From positions 1-38,213 of the forward strand of contig CAZBMS010000010.1 of the NCBI GenBank assembly GCA_964493125.1: DNA of 38,213 bases, read 5' to 3'. The position numbers and the translations under genes were made by a program. Positions 34,118 to 38,213 of this stretch are shown in pieces (position 1 is the first letter of the stretch; each line of letters opens with the position of its first letter). The stretch is from QGNO01 sp964493125. GTDB lineage: Bacteria; Chloroflexota; Dehalococcoidia; Lucifugimonadales; QGNO01. The notes beneath the pieces were generated by a model. The model saw only the letters and a program-made list of their open reading frames with translations. It was not told where the DNA came from and did not search any database.

Positions 34118-34123
34118 TATAAT
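34118..34123 (+). promoter_or_regulatory. Candidate -10 element for proB
   Basis: A perfect TATAAT about 32 bp upstream of the proB TTG start. The -35 at a 17-bp spacing (TTCCGT) is poor. It is placed between the lysA promoter and proB in the 111-bp divergent region. Confidence 0.4.
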
Positions 34124-34155
34124 TTGGTAATTCAATCTCTCTGGAAGATTTAAAA

Positions 34156-35313
34156 TTGACTAGAAAAGTTTCAAAAAATGTAAAAAGGTCGGCTGAAGGC
34201 AAACGCCGTATAGTTGTTAAGGCTGGGACTAATGTTTTGACTGGCGGGTCAGATGGCGTTGACTTGCGTGTGATGAAGCCATTAGTTGATCAAATTTCTA
34301 GACTCAAGCATGACGGAAACGAGATTTTGATAGTGACATCAGGGGCTGTTGCTGCTGGTCGAGAAGTATTGGGCAAACCTGAGCCTCGTCGTGATATTCC
34401 ATATCGTCAAGTCCTTGCTGCTGTTGGGCAAAGCAGGCTTATGAACACGTATCAGGAGATGTTTTCGGAACATAACTTAGTCCTGGCACAGGCTCTGCTG
34501 ACCCGAAACGATATTGATGACTGGCAAGGGTACCTTAATGTAAGAGACACACTGCTGTCTCTCTTAAGTATGGGGGTAATACCAGTTATAAATGAGAATG
34601 ATGTAGTAAATACGGAGGAACTGGGTGCTGAGGTTTTTGGTGATAATGATACGTTATCCGCACTTGTTTCGAATCTAGTTGATGCTGATCTTCTTATCAT
34701 GTTGACGGATATCGATGGACTTTATACTTCGGATCCTAGCATTGATACAAATGCAGGGTTCATACCTATAGTTAACGAGGATAATCTTAACCAAATAATG
34801 GGCATATTGGAGACTAAGGAAACGTTGCACTCTTGGAGTCGTGGTGGTATTAAAACCAAGATTGAGGCCGCCATGTTGGCGACCAGATGGGGTGTAGAGG
34901 TAGTAATAGCAAGTGGGTTACATACCGATGTTTTGTATAGAGTTGTTAATGGTGATCCTGAAGGGACCATTTTCAAGCCGTCTGGGAACAAAATGGAAAG
35001 TAGGAAACGCTGGTTTCTAAGTGGTGTGTCTGCCAAGGGTAAGATAATAGTTGATGAAGGGGCGGCAGATGCCTTGAAAAGAACTGGCAGCCTCCTTCCT
35101 GTGGGTGTCCAAGAAGTAAGTGGTGACTTCCAGCGCCGTGATGTTGTACTTATAGTTGATAATCAGGGACGAAGTGTAGCCTACGGGATAACCAACTATT
35201 CGGTCCAAGATGTTGATTTGATAAAGGGTCTTAGGTCAAGCAGTATTGAAGATAAGTTAGGTCATGAATACGGCGCAGAAGTTGTACATCGGAATAACTT
35301 GGTAATGTTATAG
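34156..35313 (+). CDS. proB: Glutamate 5-kinase
   Basis: The first step of proline synthesis: phosphorylation of glutamate to glutamyl-5-phosphate. 385 residues with an amino-acid kinase domain (about 1-270; IVVKAGTNVLTGG, VTSGAVAAGREVLG, INENDVV, FGDNDTLSA, LTDIDGLY, GGIKTKIEAA) and a C-terminal PUA domain (about 285-375), as in classical ProB. It starts at TTG 34156 with GGAAGA at 34143-34148. It is divergent from lysA, and proA follows. Feedback by proline is known for the family. Confidence 0.96.
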   Translation: MTRKVSKNVKRSAEGKRRIVVKAGTNVLTGGSDGVDLRVMKPLVDQISRLKHDGNEILIVTSGAVAAGREVLGKPEPRRDIPYRQVLAAVGQSRLMNTYQEMFSEHNLVLAQALLTRNDIDDWQGYLNVRDTLLSLLSMGVIPVINENDVVNTEELGAEVFGDNDTLSALVSNLVDADLLIMLTDIDGLYTSDPSIDTNAGFIPIVNEDNLNQIMGILETKETLHSWSRGGIKTKIEAAMLATRWGVEVVIASGLHTDVLYRVVNGDPEGTIFKPSGNKMESRKRWFLSGVSAKGKIIVDEGAADALKRTGSLLPVGVQEVSGDFQRRDVVLIVDNQGRSVAYGITNYSVQDVDLIKGLRSSSIEDKLGHEYGAEVVHRNNLVML

Positions 35314-35368
35314 ATGACTCAGAGTGCTAGACTGCTTTAAAAAGCAAGTATTGAAAAAGAACACAGAA

Positions 35369-36649
35369 ATGAATTCACCGAAACTATTAGAACAGATTAA
35401 CTCCCTAGGTCATGAGGCGAGAGTAGCTTCTAGATTGTTAGCTAAATCATCTACCGAAGCTAAGAATCTAGCGCTCCTGAATATTTCGGAAGCGCTTCTT
35501 TCAAGACGGGATATGATATTGGCATCTAACAGATTGGATTATGAAGCAGCTTTGAAAAAGGACCCTAATCCTGTCAATGCAGACCGGTTAATGCTTAATG
35601 CTGAAAGACTTGCTGCCATGGCAGCAGGAGTTCGTAATGTCGTTAATCTTAATGATCCTATAGGGGAGGCATTTGATGAAACGACGTTGGAGAATGGGCT
35701 CAGTTTGAAGAAACGGAGAGTGCCGTTGGGCATAATTGGAGTTATATATGAAAGCCGTCCCAACGTCACAGTTGAGGTTGCATCACTTTGTCTAAAAACT
35801 GGTAACGCTACTATTCTACGCGGAGGTAGTGAAGCGCTGAATACAAATAAAGCGTTAGTTGTGTGTATAAAGGAAGCTATAAGCGATGCCGGTTTACCAA
35901 GTGGATCGATCCAGTTCATTGAAAGTACTGACCGTACAGTCGTGAACCATATGCTTAAAATGAGGGACTACATAGATCTCTTAATTCCAAGAGGAAGCGA
36001 AAGCTTGGTTAGACTTGTTGCAGATAAGGCAACCATGCCGGCAATTACAGGGGGAATAGGCGTAAGTCATACTTATATAGACTCCGATGCGGATTTAGAC
36101 AAAGCGTTAGCGATTGCTCTAAATGCGAAGGTCCAGCGCCCTTCTGTTTGCAATGCTTTGGACACTATCTTAGTTCACTCTGCTGTCGCTTCAGAATATC
36201 TTCCAAGATTGGCAGAGGTGTGGATACAGTCCGGTGTAACTCTGCACATTGATTCAAGGGCTATGAGTGTTTTGGAATCGCTTAGAAACCCCAGTATTGT
36301 TGCTGCTAAAGATGAGGACTGGGGACGCGAATATTTGTCTTTGGATGCTGCTGTCAAAGTTGTTGATTCGATAGACGAGGCGTTGTCTCACATTGAGACT
36401 TATGGATCTGCACATTCTGAGGCGATTGTTACGGAGTCTGATAATGCCGCTAATCGTTTTCTTGATGAGGTCGACGCAGCGGCGGTTTTTGTCAACGCCA
36501 GTACTAGATTCACGGATGGTGGTGAGTTTGGGCTTGGGGCAGAAGTTGCTATTAGCACTGATAAGATACATGCTCGAGGTCCTATGGGGCTCAAGGAAAT
36601 CACTTCGTATAAGTGGACGGTGGTTGGGACTGGTCAGGTGAGACTATAG
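35369..36649 (+). CDS. proA: Glutamate-5-semialdehyde dehydrogenase (gamma-glutamyl phosphate reductase)
   Basis: Reduces glutamyl-5-phosphate with NADPH in proline synthesis. The catalytic Cys is Cys261 in PSVCNALDTI; YESRPNVTVE, LIPRGSESLV and the C-terminal GPMGLKEITSYKW are diagnostic. I place the start at ATG 35369 (427 residues), which gives the normal N-terminus MNSPKLLEQI; the frame is open from GTG 35324, just after proB, but those extra 15 residues do not look like ProA. Neither start has a clear SD, so translation may be coupled to proB. Confidence 0.95.
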   Translation: MNSPKLLEQINSLGHEARVASRLLAKSSTEAKNLALLNISEALLSRRDMILASNRLDYEAALKKDPNPVNADRLMLNAERLAAMAAGVRNVVNLNDPIGEAFDETTLENGLSLKKRRVPLGIIGVIYESRPNVTVEVASLCLKTGNATILRGGSEALNTNKALVVCIKEAISDAGLPSGSIQFIESTDRTVVNHMLKMRDYIDLLIPRGSESLVRLVADKATMPAITGGIGVSHTYIDSDADLDKALAIALNAKVQRPSVCNALDTILVHSAVASEYLPRLAEVWIQSGVTLHIDSRAMSVLESLRNPSIVAAKDEDWGREYLSLDAAVKVVDSIDEALSHIETYGSAHSEAIVTESDNAANRFLDEVDAAAVFVNASTRFTDGGEFGLGAEVAISTDKIHARGPMGLKEITSYKWTVVGTGQVRL

Positions 36650-36735
36650 ACAAATCCTAGGTTGTGCACTACCTAGTGTGTTAGCTATGAGGCATTTGGG
36701 ATAAATCAATTACCGTTTGAATAGGAGGGACAACT

Positions 36736-37707
36736 ATGGTTTCTTTGCCGAATGAGGCACAGTTCCCGTACGAAAATCTCGATAGACTAGTTAGGGTGAA
36801 GATGCGGCCTAGGGGCATGTCAACCTTCTATCAAATTTCTGATTTTGTTTATGATATCGCAAAGGGCCCTAATCCTATATCAATGGATATAGCTGTAGCT
36901 TTGGATCCGAGCCAACCCCAAAAAATAGGTTTGTTTACAGGTGCTTCTTCGCCTGATCACTATCCTAATGGTGAAAATGATGGACCATTAGGTACTATTG
37001 TTTTGGCAAATGCTTTGCGACAGCTGGGTCATCATATAACTATTTATATAGACCCTCAGCTTCGACCAATCATTGATGCGTTAATGAACTATTATGGCCA
37101 GATGTATCCTGTCACTACGTTAAATATTGACTCGCCAGACAAGAACCTAGAAGCTGCAAGTGGTCTTAATGTTGCTATAGCGGTTGAGAAGGCTGGTTCA
37201 AACCCAAACGGACATTTACATTCAATTACCGGCACTACGCGTGATGGAACTAGAGCTAAAGTAGATGAAATTTTCAATCAGGTACAAAAACAAGGCGGTA
37301 TAACTATAAGTTGTGCAGATGGGCATAATGAGATTGGGTTTGGTAAAGTATATAACGCAGTTGCGCAAATAGCGCCATGGACCACCGAATGCAAATGTGA
37401 ATGTGGGGAAGGTGTTATGAGTAATACTTCTGTTGACCATCTTTACGTCACTGCCATATCTAATTGGGGTGCTTATGCTGTCGTAGCTGCACTAGCGTTG
37501 TTTAACAGTGACCCTGGGTTAATGCATACCGAAAAGGCAGAACGTGACATTGAGCAGTTGGCTTTAGATTATGATGTTAGAGACGGCTTTCTTGGAGCCG
37601 CCGGATTGACTATGGACGGGATCCCACTCGAGGCAAATCTGTCTATGCTCAACATGATGCGCAACTTGGTAGAGATATCGCTGACGGAATATGTAAGAAG
37701 CTTTTAA
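36736..37707 (+). CDS. D-glutamate cyclase-like protein (DUF4392/GLUCM C-terminal domain)
   Basis: A 323-residue protein resembling the C-terminal domain of D-glutamate cyclase (PF14336-type), which converts D-glutamate to 5-oxo-D-proline. Visible family features are GLFTGASSPDHYPNGENDGPLG, the VAIAVEKAGSNPNGHLHSI segment and ADGHNEIGFGKVY, a variant of the usual GDGGNEIGMG. A cluster of Cys219, Cys221 and Cys223 (ECKCECGEG) may bind metal. Strong SD ATAGGAGGG before ATG. It follows proBA and precedes a DHDPS-family gene. Assignment of the family is fairly firm, of the reaction less so. Confidence 0.75.
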   Translation: MVSLPNEAQFPYENLDRLVRVKMRPRGMSTFYQISDFVYDIAKGPNPISMDIAVALDPSQPQKIGLFTGASSPDHYPNGENDGPLGTIVLANALRQLGHHITIYIDPQLRPIIDALMNYYGQMYPVTTLNIDSPDKNLEAASGLNVAIAVEKAGSNPNGHLHSITGTTRDGTRAKVDEIFNQVQKQGGITISCADGHNEIGFGKVYNAVAQIAPWTTECKCECGEGVMSNTSVDHLYVTAISNWGAYAVVAALALFNSDPGLMHTEKAERDIEQLALDYDVRDGFLGAAGLTMDGIPLEANLSMLNMMRNLVEISLTEYVRSF

Positions 37708-37742
37708 GCCGTATCTAAATATAATTGATTGGAGAGGGAAAA

Positions 37743-38213
37743 ATGGACATTCTTCATGGCGTGATAACTTCTATGTTAACCCCTTTTACACCGAGTCTTC
37801 AGGTGGATGAAGAAACTCTGGCGAGTGAAATTGAATATCAAATAGATGCTGGAGTACATGGTATATGTGTTTTGGGAGGAACGGGCGAATCGCTTAGTTT
37901 GAACTGGGAAGAAAGGGAGCAGGTTGTTAAATCAGCGGTGCAGGCTGTAAGCGGGAGAGTCCCTTTGGTTGTCGGATGTTTTGTGCCGCTAGAGGAACAA
38001 TTGATTAGCTTTGCTAACAGGATTGAGGAACTTGGAGCCAACGCCATGATGCTGACTCCTCCACCGTTTTATAAGTCTACAGTGTCACAATTCCAATCCA
38101 TGCTTATGAGTATATCCTCTGGAACTAAACTCCCATTGGTGGTCTATAACGCTCCGAAGAGGGCAGGAGTCAATCTCACGGGCCCAGAGATTTGCCAACT
38201 GGTTTCTGAAGTT
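37743..38213 (+). CDS. DHDPS/N-acetylneuraminate lyase family protein, 5' part only
   Basis: The first 157 residues of a class I aldolase of the DapA/NAL family, cut by the window end; ATG follows GGAGAGGG. Seen: GVITSMLTPFTP, LGGTGESLSL and VVYNAPKRAGVNL (Tyr135 at the DapA Tyr133 position). In true DapA the motif is GTTGES and the active-site Tyr107 lies in TPYYN; here the first Thr is Gly46 and the region reads LTPPPFYK, so the DapA triad seems broken. A different aldolase or dehydratase activity is likely. The Schiff-base lysine would be just beyond the window. Confidence 0.85.
   Translation, partial: MDILHGVITSMLTPFTPSLQVDEETLASEIEYQIDAGVHGICVLGGTGESLSLNWEEREQVVKSAVQAVSGRVPLVVGCFVPLEEQLISFANRIEELGANAMMLTPPPFYKSTVSQFQSMLMSISSGTKLPLVVYNAPKRAGVNLTGPEICQLVSEV

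Noticed and set aside
34045..34155. A lysine riboswitch before lysA
   Set aside because: The whole divergent gap is 111 bp and is shared with the proB promoter; a lysine riboswitch needs far more sequence.
1..38213. CRISPR arrays, prophage or integrated-element boundaries
   Set aside because: No regularly spaced repeats, integrase or phage genes were seen, and the tRNA-Sec is not flanked by a repeated attachment-like copy that I could find.

Overview
The window most resembles a member of the Chloroflexota, probably a marine SAR202-like or other Dehalococcoidia lineage. This is an inference from gene content: a solute-binding lipoprotein with an Ala/Thr/Pro-rich linker after its lipobox, several paralogous crotonases next to family III CoA-transferases, an N-acyl-D-amino-acid deacylase, and frequent TTG starts. 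No rRNA is present and no database search was possible. Coding density is high; the longest gene-free stretch is about 230 bp (3114-3344) and holds a terminator and a likely promoter.

Layout. Positions 1-3113 (+): the 3' tail of a homocysteine S-methyltransferase-like gene, a small unknown ORF, an MFS transporter, a crotonase and a cupin, closed by a strong hairpin terminator. Positions 3345-10640 (+): a peptide-type ABC importer (binding lipoprotein and two permeases, no ATPase genes), two tandem CapA-like metallophosphoesterases and a YfcE-like phosphoesterase. Positions 10667-16856 (-): a six-gene run of crotonase, two family III CoA-transferases, crotonase, MBL-fold hydrolase and crotonase, which looks like an acyl-CoA catabolic pathway for an unknown substrate. 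Two of these crotonases share a perfectly identical 470-bp segment. Positions 17034-25567: an alpha/beta hydrolase, a selenocysteine tRNA, thioredoxin, a membrane-anchored unknown, a cysteine desulfurase, a small conserved-looking unknown, glmS, a PlsC-type acyltransferase, cmk, a PAP2 phosphatase and a lipoprotein. Positions 25703-30300: lon, a CvpA-like membrane protein, an HNH endonuclease and the DNA polymerase III delta' subunit. Positions 30301-38213: an N-acyl-D-amino-acid deacylase, an unknown gene coupled to lysA, lysA, proB, proA, a D-glutamate-cyclase-like protein, and the 5' part of a DHDPS/NAL-family lyase cut by the window end.

How the parts may work together. The left half looks like accessory scavenging of organic compounds: two transport systems, crotonases, CoA-transferases and hydrolases. 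The right half is housekeeping (envelope precursors, proteolysis, replication, proline and lysine synthesis) mixed with genes suggestive of D-amino-acid recycling. The most notable items are the selenocysteine tRNA, the recent-looking gene conversion between two crotonase paralogs, crotonases that appear to lack both canonical catalytic glutamates, an asymmetric CoA-transferase pair in which only one partner keeps the nucleophilic aspartate, and a palindrome overlapping the lysA promoter, from which a nearly leaderless transcript is predicted.
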